Below, one piece after another: positions 44,951 to 53,599 of a stretch of DNA of 64,000 bases. The stretch is from Melioribacteraceae bacterium (GTDB lineage: Bacteria > Bacteroidota > Ignavibacteria > Ignavibacteriales > Melioribacteraceae), in assembly GCA_022181065.1 (NCBI GenBank), contig BQMY01000092.1:1-64000 (forward strand), read 5' to 3'. Below the pieces are notes generated by a model. It worked only from the letters and a program-made list of their open reading frames with translations. It was not told the DNA's origin and did not search any database. The position numbers and the translations under genes were made by a program. The first letter of the stretch is position 1; every line of letters starts with the position of its first letter.

Positions 44951-45011
44951 TTATTACGGATATAATATCATTTTTAATATTTTCAATATATTTATTTTAT
45001 ATCCGTAATAA
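44951..45011. repeat. Perfect 15-bp inverted repeat upstream of paaH
   Basis: Arms TTATTACGGATATAA (44951-44965) and TTATATCCGTAATAA (44997-45011), exact reverse complements separated by 31 AT-rich bases, between the aldo/keto reductase stop and paaH. It could be a weak terminator, a regulator-binding site or a mini mobile-element end. Confidence 0.75.
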
Positions 45012-45080
45012 CCTTGCTCCTTTACCCCTTTTTTAATGAGATAATTTATCTTATATTTTACACAAAAACGGAAAACCAAT

Positions 45081-46232
45081 ATGAAAATAGCTATTGCCGG
45101 TGCCGGAACAATGGGTATCGGTATCGCGCAAGTTGCAGCTTCCGCCGGAAATAATGTAATTCTGTACGATATTAACAGCGATATTCTCTCCAGAGCTGAA
45201 AACGGTCTGATAAAAACTCTCGACAAACTGGTGAGTAAAGGAAAAATGACAGAGAGTTTAGCCCGTGAGATTCTCAACAGTATCAGATTTACTTCCGATA
45301 TAAATCTGATAGAAAACAGCGAACTTGTAATTGAAGCGATAATAGAAAAGATAGAAATCAAACAAAACTTATTCGCGCAAATTGAACCCCTTGTATCAGA
45401 AGAAACAATTCTGGCAAGTAATACATCATCACTGGCTATTGCTGAAATATTTTCAAAACTTGATTTTCCTCAAAGAGGAATCGGTTTACACTTTTTTAAT
45501 CCGGCGCCTGTATTACCACTTGTTGAAGTTGTGCCATCGCTGCTTACAGCGCCCGATATTACCAAAAAAGCTTACGACTTGATGAAAGTCTGGGGAAAAG
45601 TACCCGTTATAGCGAAAGATTTGCCGGGATTTATAGTCAACAGAATTGCCAGACCTTTTTATGGTGAGGCGTTAAGAATTTACGAAGAAGGCATCGCAGA
45701 TTTTCGGGAAATTGACAAGGTGATGAAGGATAACGGATTTCGTATGGGTCCGTTTGAACTGATGGACCTCATCGGTAATGATGTGAACTATACCGTATCG
45801 GAGACAGTATTCGGGGAGTATTATTACGATCCGAGGTACAAACCCTCCATACTTCAGAAACGAATGAAACAGGCCGGACTGCTAGGGAGAAAATCCGGAA
45901 AGGGTTTTTATGATTACTCGGAAGAGAATAAAGTTATTCCCGAGATTGAAACAGAAAAAGCAGCAGGAATATTTTTGAGAATTATCTCGATGTTGATAAA
46001 TGAAGCCGCAGACGCTCTGATATATAACGTAGCGAGTAAGAACGATATTGAACTGGCAATGACAAAAGGGGTAAATTACCCCAAAGGATTGTTAGCCTGG
46101 GCAGATGAAATTGGAATTGGTAAAATATTTTTTGAGCTAACTCGACTTCAAAATTATTATGGTGAAGATCGTTACAGGCCTTCGCCACTTATCAGAGAAT
46201 ATTCAGAAAACGGGATGAAATTTTTTGACTGA
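45081..46232 (+). CDS. paaH: 3-hydroxyacyl-CoA dehydrogenase (PaaH-like)
   Basis: A 383-residue NAD-dependent dehydrogenase. The N-terminal Rossmann motif is IAGAGTMGIGIAQVAASAG; LASNTSSLAI and GLHFFNPAPVLPLVEVV (catalytic His) follow. Two C-terminal 3HCDH domains are present (about 187-280, with FRMGPFELMDLIG, and about 290-380). In phenylacetate catabolism it oxidises 3-hydroxyadipyl-CoA; alone it could act in general beta-oxidation. It overlaps paaI by 8 bases. First gene of the cluster. Confidence 0.88.
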   Translation: MKIAIAGAGTMGIGIAQVAASAGNNVILYDINSDILSRAENGLIKTLDKLVSKGKMTESLAREILNSIRFTSDINLIENSELVIEAIIEKIEIKQNLFAQIEPLVSEETILASNTSSLAIAEIFSKLDFPQRGIGLHFFNPAPVLPLVEVVPSLLTAPDITKKAYDLMKVWGKVPVIAKDLPGFIVNRIARPFYGEALRIYEEGIADFREIDKVMKDNGFRMGPFELMDLIGNDVNYTVSETVFGEYYYDPRYKPSILQKRMKQAGLLGRKSGKGFYDYSEENKVIPEIETEKAAGIFLRIISMLINEAADALIYNVASKNDIELAMTKGVNYPKGLLAWADEIGIGKIFFELTRLQNYYGEDRYRPSPLIREYSENGMKFFD

Positions 46233-46674
46233 CAACGACAAAAACAAACTCGCTGAAAAAGTAGTTGATAAAATGATGGAAAAAGATAATTTCAGTCGGT
46301 GGTTAGGTATTGAGGTTATCGAAACCGGTGCTGGTAAATCTGTATTACGCATGATAGTGCGTGAAGAAATGCTCAACGGATTTGGTATTTGTCATGGCGG
46401 AGTTACATTTTCACTCGCTGACAGCGCCTTCGCCTTTGCGTCCAATGCTCATGGCAGAGTTGCTGTCGCGCTCGATACGGTTATGAGTTTCCCCAACCCC
46501 GTAAACGTTGGCGATGTGTTAACAGCAAAAGCAACAGAGCAGAAAATCGGGCGTTCAACCGGTATTTATGATATTACGGTTACGAATCAAACAGGTAAAA
46601 AAGTTGGATTATTCAGGGGAACAGTATTTCGTACAGAAAAGGAATACTTCCCCGAATTAAAGGAAGAAAAATGA
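46225..46674 (+). CDS. paaI: PaaI-family hotdog acyl-CoA thioesterase
   Basis: A 149-residue hotdog-fold thioesterase. Motifs: WLGIEVIETGAGKSVLRM, GICHGGVTFSLADSAFAFASN (the PaaI active-site helix with Asp), and VALDTVMSFPNPV. It clears dead-end CoA esters in the phenylacetate pathway. It starts with TTG inside the end of paaH and overlaps the thiolase start by 4 bases. Confidence 0.88.
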   Translation: MTDNDKNKLAEKVVDKMMEKDNFSRWLGIEVIETGAGKSVLRMIVREEMLNGFGICHGGVTFSLADSAFAFASNAHGRVAVALDTVMSFPNPVNVGDVLTAKATEQKIGRSTGIYDITVTNQTGKKVGLFRGTVFRTEKEYFPELKEEK

Positions 46675-47876
46675 GAGAAGTTTATCTAATTGACGCAATC
46701 AGAACACCAGTCGGGAAACTTGGTGGTACGTTATCAGCAGTCAGGGCTGATGATTTGGGCGCTTTGGTGATAAAGGAATTGATAAAGAGAAATAACACCA
46801 TCGATTTTAGCGATACTGATGAAGTGATTCTGGGAAACGCAAATCAGGCTGGTGAAGATAACCGTAATGTAGCGAGAATGTCTTCACTCCTCGCGGGTAT
46901 GCCCCATACGGTTCCGGCGCATACAGTAAATCGCCTCTGCGCCTCGGGAATGGATGCTGTAATCAACGCTTCCCGCGCAATTGCTGTTGGTGATGGCGAT
47001 TTATATATCGCCGGTGGTGTGGAAAATATGTCACGAGCACCAATGGTGATGTCGAAAGCTGAAAAAGCGTTTTCGGGTAAAGTTGAGATATTTGATTCAA
47101 CTCTTGGCTGGAGGTTCGTCAATCCTAAAATGAATGAGATGTACGGAACTGAATCGATGGGTGAGACCGCTGAGAACCTTGCCGAGTTGTATAATATCAG
47201 TCGTGCAGATCAGGATTTATTCGCGTACAATTCACAGATGAAGGCTGCTGAAGCGATTAAAAACGGCAGAATGGCAAAAGAGATTGTACATGTTGAAATC
47301 CCGCAAAGGAAAGGTGAACCTGTAATATTCAGTGATGATGAATTTGTTAAACCCGCAACCTCACAAGAAATTCTCGCTAAACTCCGACCAGCTTTTCGTA
47401 AAGATGGCACTGTAACAGCGGGTAATTCATCCGGACTTAATGACGGTGCCGCAGCATTGATACTCGCGTCTGAAGAAGCTGTGAATAAATATAATCTAAA
47501 TCCACGCGCGAAAATTACCGCTAACGCTGTTGCCGGGGTTGAGCCGAGAATTATGGGTATTGGTCCGGTTTACGCTACACAAAAACTTTTGAAGAAAACC
47601 GGTCAAACAATAAACGATTTTGATGTTATTGAATTAAACGAAGCTTTCGCCGCCCAGTCCCTTGCTGTATTGCGAGAGTTGGGAATTTCTGATGATGACC
47701 CAAGAGTGAATCCCAACGGTGGAGCGATTGCGATAGGGCATCCCCTTGGTATGTCGGGTGCAAGACTTATAACAACCGCGCTTTACGAACTGGAAATTCA
47801 GAAGAAAAAATCGGCGCTTTGTACCTTGTGTGTAGGTGTCGGACAAGGTGTCGCGTTATCAATGGAGCGTATATAA
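46671..47876 (+). CDS. paaJ: Thiolase (acetyl-CoA acyltransferase, PaaJ-like)
   Basis: A 401-residue thiolase. Motifs: nucleophilic Cys in [41 protein letters not shown] (His) and [10 protein letters not shown] (second Cys). In this context it probably cleaves 3-oxoadipyl-CoA to succinyl-CoA and acetyl-CoA, and 3-oxo-5,6-dehydrosuberyl-CoA. Sequence alone cannot exclude a general acetyl-CoA C-acetyltransferase. The stop overlaps the paaY start (TAATG). Confidence 0.87.
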   Translation: MREVYLIDAIRTPVGKLGGTLSAVRADDLGALVIKELIKRNNTIDFSDTDEVILGNANQAGEDNRNVARMSSLLAGMPHTVPAHTVNRLCASGMDAVINASRAIAVGDGDLYIAGGVENMSRAPMVMSKAEKAFSGKVEIFDSTLGWRFVNPKMNEMYGTESMGETAENLAELYNISRADQDLFAYNSQMKAAEAIKNGRMAKEIVHVEIPQRKGEPVIFSDDEFVKPATSQEILAKLRPAFRKDGTVTAGNSSGLNDGAAALILASEEAVNKYNLNPRAKITANAVAGVEPRIMGIGPVYATQKLLKKTGQTINDFDVIELNEAFAAQSLAVLRELGISDDDPRVNPNGGAIAIGHPLGMSGARLITTALYELEIQKKKSALCTLCVGVGQGVALSMERI

Positions 47877-48475
47877 TGGCTAACATATTTGAGTTTAACG
47901 GATACAAGCCTGTTGTACATGAATCGGCTTTTATCCATCCCAACGCAACTGTAACGGGAAATGTAATTATCGGGAAAGATGTGTATATAGGTCCCGGAGC
48001 CGCAATTCGTGGTGATTGGGGCGCAATAGTAATTAAAGATGGATGTAACGTACAGGAAAATTGTACAATTCACATGTTTCCCGGAGTAACTGTTACTCTG
48101 CATGAAGGGGCGCATATCGGGCATGGTGCTATTATTCATGGTGCACAAGTCGGAAAAAACTCACTTGTCGGGATGAACGCTGTGGTCATGGATAACGCGG
48201 TTATAGGAGATGAATGTGTTGTCGGCGCGTTGTGTTTTGTACCGGCTGATAAAATCATTCCGAACAGGAGCGTGGTTGTCGGAAATCCCGCGAAAATTGT
48301 TAAGGAAGTATCAGATAAAATGCTCGACTGGAAAACAGAAGGCACCAAACTATACCAGCAGCTTCCGGGTGAGTGTTACGATACACTAAAACCGTGCGAG
48401 CCGCTTCGCGAAATCCCGCAAGAGAGAAAAATTCAGGAATCAGGGTATAAAACCTGGAAAGAAATTAAAGAATAA
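47876..48475 (+). CDS. paaY: PaaY-like gamma-carbonic-anhydrase-fold protein
   Basis: A 199-residue left-handed beta-helix protein with hexapeptide repeats (VTGNVIIGKDVYIGPGAAIRGDWGAI) and metal-binding His in HMFPG and HIGHGAIIHG. PaaY is a phenylacetate-cluster thioesterase of this fold. The C-terminal tail (REIPQERKIQESGYKTWKEIKE-like) matches PaaY. The start at 47876 overlaps the thiolase stop by one base; a longer frame from 47819 is an overlap artefact. paaZ follows after 8 bases. Confidence 0.88.
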   Translation: MANIFEFNGYKPVVHESAFIHPNATVTGNVIIGKDVYIGPGAAIRGDWGAIVIKDGCNVQENCTIHMFPGVTVTLHEGAHIGHGAIIHGAQVGKNSLVGMNAVVMDNAVIGDECVVGALCFVPADKIIPNRSVVVGNPAKIVKEVSDKMLDWKTEGTKLYQQLPGECYDTLKPCEPLREIPQERKIQESGYKTWKEIKE

Positions 48476-48483
48476 GGACTATT

Positions 48484-50511
48484 ATGAGATTACAAAGTTA
48501 TATACAGGGTAAATGGGTTGAAGGAACAGGGAATTTCAGGAATTACTGCAACGCCGTTACCGGTGAGAAGATAGGTGAAATTTCTTCCGAGGGTGTTAAT
48601 TTTAAGGCAATGCTCGATTACGCGAGAAATGTCGGGAATAAAAATCTGCGCGAAATGACTTTCCATGAACGTGGAAGAATGTTAAAATCTCTTGCGCAAT
48701 ACCTGATGACCCGTAAAAATGAGTTTTATCCGATTTCATTCCAAACCGGCGCAACTAAAGTTGACAGCTGGATTGACATTGAAGGTGGTATCTCAACTCT
48801 TTTCACCTATGCCAGTAAAGGAAGGCGTGAATTACCGGATGAGACTTACCTCATTGACGGCGAAATGGAGCAGCTTTCAAAACATGGTACGTTTATAGGG
48901 CAGCATATTTGTGTTCCCCTGTATGGGGTAGCGCTTCATATTAACGCGTTTAACTTTCCTGTGTGGGGGATGCTCGAAAAACTTGCCCCTACTTTTCTTG
49001 CGGGAATGCCGGCAATTGTCAAACCCGCATCCTCAACCGCGTTCCTGACAGAAGCGTTTGTAAAGGTTATGATTGAATCAGGCATATTACCCGATGGAGC
49101 ACTTCAGCTTGTCTCTGGTAGTGTTGGAGATACATTTGATCATCTTACGGGGCAGGATGTAGTGACCTTTACAGGTTCCGCTGAAACAGGGAGAAAACTT
49201 AAATCACACCCGAAAATTATTGAAAATTCTGTTCGCTTCAATATGGAAGCTGATTCGCTTAACTGTACAATCCTCGGTGATGATGTGACACCCGAGATGG
49301 ATGAGTTCAAGCTGTTTATCAAGGAAGTTATTAATGAAATGACCGTGAAAGCCGGACAAAAATGTACAGCCATCCGCAGAACAATTGTTCCTGTCGGAAT
49401 GAAAGATGCTGTAATTGAAGCTCTTAAAGAAAGATTGGATCGTACAAAAATTGGTGACCCGAACAATGAAGATATCCGTATGGGTTCACTCGCCGATGTT
49501 TCTCAGGTGGGAGAAGTTGCCAAAAACGTTGAACTTCTCAAACAGGATGCTGAACTGGTTTATGAAGCCAACAGCGGTGCTAAAACAAATTATGAAAAAG
49601 GGGCGTTTTATGATCCGGTACTACTTTATTGCAATACCCCAATCGAAGCCGTAATCCCTCACGAGGTTGAAGCTTTCGGACCTGTAAACACAGTTATGCC
49701 CTACAATTCAACAGATGAGGCGATCACCATTGCGAACAAGGGGGGCGGTAGTCTGGTGGCTTCAATTTTTACAGCGGATGATAAACTCGCCCGTGATCTT
49801 ACTCTGGGAATAGCGCCATATCATGGTAGAGTGATGATAATTAACAGAAATTCAGCAAAAGAATCTACCGGACATGGTTCACCGTTACCTCATCTTACAC
49901 ATGGTGGACCTGGTAGAGCAGGTGGTGGCGAAGAGATGGGGGGTGTAAGGGGAGTGCTGAAATATATGCAGCGCACAGCCCTCCAGGGTCACCCAACTAC
50001 TTTGAGTAAGGTAACAAACAAATGGCTTCATGGCGCGGATGTACAAGAGGATAGAATTCACCCGTTTATGAAATATTATGACGAACTTGTAATCGGTGAA
50101 ACACTCGTTACGCATCGTCGCACAATCACGGAAGCCGATGTAATTAACTTCGCCGGTATATCAGGTGATTTTTTCTACGCGCACACCGATGATATTGCGG
50201 CAAAAGAATCGTTTTTTGAACGCAGGGTCGCTCATGGCTATTTTGTGCTTTCCGCTGCCGCGGGATTGTTTGTCCATCCGGCACCGGGTCCTGTTATCGC
50301 CAATTACGGACTTGATAATTTACGTTTCACACAGCCGGTTTACCCGGGCGATACTATATATGTACGTCTGACGTGCAAACAAAAGACGGAAAAAGAACCG
50401 CGTGAAGGTGAACCACCACAGGGTGTTGTTGAGTGGGATGTTGAGGTATTTAACCAGGAAGATGAAACGGTTGCTGTTTATACTATACTTACACTTGTAA
50501 AGAAAAGTTAA
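48484..50511 (+). CDS. paaZ: Bifunctional oxepin-CoA hydrolase/semialdehyde dehydrogenase PaaZ
   Basis: A 675-residue ring-cleaving enzyme. Residues 1-520 are an aldehyde dehydrogenase with catalytic Glu in FNMEADSLN and Cys in KAGQKCTAIRR. Residues 530-675 are a MaoC-type (R)-specific hydratase with VINFAGISGDFFYAHTDD and HGYFVLSAAAGL. This two-domain layout and length are specific to PaaZ, which opens oxepin-CoA and oxidises the resulting aldehyde. AAGGA precedes the ATG. Last gene of the cluster, followed by a repeat island. Confidence 0.95.
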   Translation: MRLQSYIQGKWVEGTGNFRNYCNAVTGEKIGEISSEGVNFKAMLDYARNVGNKNLREMTFHERGRMLKSLAQYLMTRKNEFYPISFQTGATKVDSWIDIEGGISTLFTYASKGRRELPDETYLIDGEMEQLSKHGTFIGQHICVPLYGVALHINAFNFPVWGMLEKLAPTFLAGMPAIVKPASSTAFLTEAFVKVMIESGILPDGALQLVSGSVGDTFDHLTGQDVVTFTGSAETGRKLKSHPKIIENSVRFNMEADSLNCTILGDDVTPEMDEFKLFIKEVINEMTVKAGQKCTAIRRTIVPVGMKDAVIEALKERLDRTKIGDPNNEDIRMGSLADVSQVGEVAKNVELLKQDAELVYEANSGAKTNYEKGAFYDPVLLYCNTPIEAVIPHEVEAFGPVNTVMPYNSTDEAITIANKGGGSLVASIFTADDKLARDLTLGIAPYHGRVMIINRNSAKESTGHGSPLPHLTHGGPGRAGGGEEMGGVRGVLKYMQRTALQGHPTTLSKVTNKWLHGADVQEDRIHPFMKYYDELVIGETLVTHRRTITEADVINFAGISGDFFYAHTDDIAAKESFFERRVAHGYFVLSAAAGLFVHPAPGPVIANYGLDNLRFTQPVYPGDTIYVRLTCKQKTEKEPREGEPPQGVVEWDVEVFNQEDETVAVYTILTLVKKS

Positions 50512-51357
50512 GTACACTGAGTTACTTATAATAACGCGAAGTATTAGGTTCTCGAGGGCGAAGGCATGACAAAAAATACATTGTCATTTCCGTGAATCCG
50601 CCGGGGGCGGAGAAAATCTATACCTAACTGCTCAAAGATGCCAGTTTAAATAAAAAGCATGACAAAAAGCCAGGCTATTGTGCTTCGATGTAACTCAGCA
50701 ACCTTGTCGCTTTTCCCGATGAACGGGTCTTCGAGTACCTCAGACACCTTTTATAGTCCTAAGTCATATGTCAGAAGTCTGTAGTCAAAAACGAAAAAAC
50801 AAAAAGCTGGATGCCCAATCAATTCGCCGGGGCGAAGGTTATGACAAAAAATACATTGTCATTCCCGCGCAGGCGGGAATCCAGAAATGCTGTATTTGCG
50901 CGATACAACAATCAGAACCCACCCCCTCGCTTAGTCGTAAGTCGATAGTCGCAAGTCTTTAGTCAAGAAAGAAAAACAAAAACTTGATACCCGCATGATT
51001 TTATTGGCTAGTATGATAGACTTTAAGGAGTGTCATTTCCGTGAATCCGCCGGGGGCGGAGAAAATCTATACCTAACTGCTCAAAGATGCCAGTTCAAAT
51101 AAAAAGCATGACAAAAAGCCAGGCTATTGTGCTTCGATGTAACTCAGCAACCTTGTCGCTTGTCTCGCAATGCGGGAAGGAGCCGGGCGTTGGTGATAAG
51201 AATTACATCCCGATGAACGGGTCTTCGAGTACCTCAGACACCTTTATTAGTAGTTAGTCAGAAGTCGTACGTTTTAAGAGAAAAACAAAAAACTGGATAC
51301 CCAATCAATTCGCCGGGGCGAAGGTTATAACAAAAAACACATTGTCAATGGCGGGGG
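50512..51357. repeat. Repeat island with two copies of a ~180-bp unit
   Basis: No gene. Two direct copies: 50582-50760 and 51031-51250 (offset 449). They match nearly base for base through CCGTGAATCCGCCGGGGGCGG, AGCCAGGCTATTGTGC and ACTCAGCAACCTTGTCGCTT; copy 2 carries 45 extra bases (51162-51208) before CCCGATGAACGGGTCTTCGAG. A second module (ACTGGAT/GCTGGAT, CCAATCAATTCGCCGGGGCG) occurs at about 50799-50876 and 51281-51355, so the island looks like an imperfect duplication. A GTCATTCCCGCGCAGGCGGGAATCC hairpin lies at 50857-50884. Confidence 0.85.
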
Positions 51358-52050
51358 TTAATTTCTTCGAAGGGCATATTTGAATATTGTGGATAGAATG
51401 ATTATACTTGCCATAACCGTACCTTTTACAGTCCCTGTTACTTTTGATTTACCGATCCTTTTGCGGTAACTGACTGGTATTTCTTTTGTTTTTAACTTAT
51501 GTATTGCAGCTTTAATCTGCATTTCAACTGTCCAGCCAAACCAGGTATCTTCCATTTTCATATCGATCAGCTTATTATATCTGATCACGCGGAATGGTCC
51601 CAGATCAGTGAACTTGTATCCCCAAAATAGATTTATCAAAAATCCGGCGATGATACTGCCCACTTGCGATTGAAAAGGAAGGGCACCTTTTTCTCTTACT
51701 CCCATTCTTCTGCTGCCTAGAACAAAATCGTAATTCTCTTCAGATATCAATTGTAACATCGGGATAATTTCTTCGGGGTAATCACTGTAATCACCATCAA
51801 GGAAGGCAACAATTTCAACTTTTTTATTCTCTAAATACGCGATACCTTTCAAACAGGCGGCACCATAACCTTTTTGGGGTTCGAATAGTACAGTTGCACC
51901 TGCTGATTCGGCAACTTCCCTCGTTTTATCTGTACTGTTGTTGTCAACGACTATCACTTCTGAAACATATTCTTTTGGAATATCGCTTATTACTTTTCCC
52001 ATCGATTTTTCTTCATTAAACGCAGGAATAATTACAACAGTATTTAGCAT
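51358..52050 (-). CDS. GT2 family glycosyltransferase (dolichol-phosphate-mannose synthase-like)
   Basis: A 230-residue GT-A glycosyltransferase. Motifs: VVIIPAFNEEKSMGKVI, VVDNNSTDKT, VAFLDGDYSDYPE (DxD-type metal site) and GSRRMG. The middle has a weakly hydrophobic stretch (VGSIIAGFLINLFWGYKFTDLGPFRVI). It probably transfers a sugar from a nucleotide sugar to a lipid carrier or surface glycan. It follows the GH13 gene with a one-base overlap. Confidence 0.88.
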   Translation of the reverse strand: MLNTVVIIPAFNEEKSMGKVISDIPKEYVSEVIVVDNNSTDKTREVAESAGATVLFEPQKGYGAACLKGIAYLENKKVEIVAFLDGDYSDYPEEIIPMLQLISEENYDFVLGSRRMGVREKGALPFQSQVGSIIAGFLINLFWGYKFTDLGPFRVIRYNKLIDMKMEDTWFGWTVEMQIKAAIHKLKTKEIPVSYRKRIGKSKVTGTVKGTVMASIIILSTIFKYALRRN

Positions 52051-53516
52051 TAATACTCAAATATATGTGACTTAAATGCTTTCAGTTCAATGAATGCGCC
52101 CGAATGAGTTACATCCTCAATATTATGGTTATATTTATTCCCACTTAAAAGATCAATAAGTTCAACCCTTTCGGCATATCCACGTACATCAAGTTTTATT
52201 CGGCATTGTGAGTGCCATTCGGAGTAATTAACTACTACAAGTCTTTTCTCATCCTTATATTCCCAAAGCCATGCAAGAATATTCTGGTATGATTCGTTAC
52301 GATCCCAGGCCGGAAGTGTTTTAAGAAGCCGCCATTCACCTTCTTTGAAAATCTTTGTTTTTGTAATCTCAAGGAGTTTATCGTAAAACTCCACCATACA
52401 TTTTACAACTGTTTCCTTTGGTTCTCGACCAAGTTGAACCGGAAGTTTTATTCTTCTCCCTTCAAACTGTCCATCGTTGTAAAACCTCATTCCCCGGAGT
52501 GTTGAAATGATGGTGGCTGCTGCTTTTTCCCTGTTTTTACCAAAAGTTTTGAATGCCCTTTCTTCGTCATGATTTTCTATGAATCTGACAGATTTGTTCT
52601 GGTAATCCGGTTCAGCGAGAAGGTGATCACGGATTTCGGGCGGATATGAGTTTGTCAGCCTGTCAGTCAGTTTTTTGTCATAAGTATAATCAAAACCAAG
52701 TTTTTGCAAGGCATATTCCAGATCCCAGTATGCTTCCGCAATCAGAATAAAATCGTCCCTGACATCTTTTATTATTTCAATAGCTACATTCCAAAATTCT
52801 ATATCAGGCTTTTTGAAACCCATATTTTCAAGAACTCCGCCCCATGTATTCTTGAAAATGTTGTTAAGGTTCAGCATTGCCATATCGCATCTGACGCCGT
52901 CGCATAGTCGGGTTAGTTTGATAAGCATCTTGATCATATATTCACGGGCGGAGGTGGAAAAATAGTTTATCTGTACAGTATCCTGCCATGCCGGGAAAAA
53001 CGGATCCCTGCCGTGCGCGAATATTTGATTACCCTTAAATGGCTTATAAAATGTGTGCTGATCTTCGGAATAATAATGTTCGTTCGCCGGAAGAAATATC
53101 TCCGGGTGCTCTCTAAGAGTTTTACTTTCAGCGTGAAAATGATTGGAAATAAAATCGAGGATGAGACCCATACCAAATTCATTAAGTTTCAATTTCAGTT
53201 TAAGTAATCGGTCTTCATCACCCAGTTCCGGGTTAACTTCGTACTCATCAATCGCGTAAGGTGAGCCGATAACATCTTCCTCTTTCCAATCTTTCAAGGC
53301 GCCGCTATACTCTCTAATCAGACCCTCTTCATAGCAATATTTTTTCGCGAGCTCCGGTTTGGTTTTCCATATGCCCATTAACCAGATAAGGTCGATACCT
53401 TTTTCTTTTAATGATAGCCAATATTCATCCGGTACTTCGTCAATTTTTACATTGTCACCGAATCTTTTTAACCAAACACGGGTGTTAATTTCATAAATAG
53501 CAGGATTTTTTGTCAT
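52050..53516 (-). CDS. GH13 alpha-amylase-family protein
   Basis: A 488-residue GH13 enzyme with no signal peptide, so cytosolic. All four GH13 regions are present: region I DFISNHF, region II GVRCDMAML (Asp nucleophile), region III LIAEAYWD (Glu acid/base) and region IV FIENHDEERA (Asp). Sequences between regions I and II include EIFLPANEHYY and DPFFPAWQDTVQINYFS. The substrate could be a maltooligosaccharide or other alpha-glucan. Coupled to the GT2 gene, an uncommon pairing. Confidence 0.92.
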   Translation of the reverse strand: MTKNPAIYEINTRVWLKRFGDNVKIDEVPDEYWLSLKEKGIDLIWLMGIWKTKPELAKKYCYEEGLIREYSGALKDWKEEDVIGSPYAIDEYEVNPELGDEDRLLKLKLKLNEFGMGLILDFISNHFHAESKTLREHPEIFLPANEHYYSEDQHTFYKPFKGNQIFAHGRDPFFPAWQDTVQINYFSTSAREYMIKMLIKLTRLCDGVRCDMAMLNLNNIFKNTWGGVLENMGFKKPDIEFWNVAIEIIKDVRDDFILIAEAYWDLEYALQKLGFDYTYDKKLTDRLTNSYPPEIRDHLLAEPDYQNKSVRFIENHDEERAFKTFGKNREKAAATIISTLRGMRFYNDGQFEGRRIKLPVQLGREPKETVVKCMVEFYDKLLEITKTKIFKEGEWRLLKTLPAWDRNESYQNILAWLWEYKDEKRLVVVNYSEWHSQCRIKLDVRGYAERVELIDLLSGNKYNHNIEDVTHSGAFIELKAFKSHIFEY

Positions 53517-53599
53517 TTTTGTGCCACTGTTAATTCTGAATCAAAGTTAATCAATACATTACCCAACAATACATGACGTAAATCAAAAAAAGGAAAGAA

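Noticed and set aside
50768-50962. 64-codon frame in the repeat island
   Set aside because: Built from repeat modules; its translation reflects the GTCATTCCCGCG hairpin sequence.
50582-51250. Possible CRISPR array
   Set aside because: Only two long copies with a large offset and internal indel; no short regularly spaced repeats and no cas genes.
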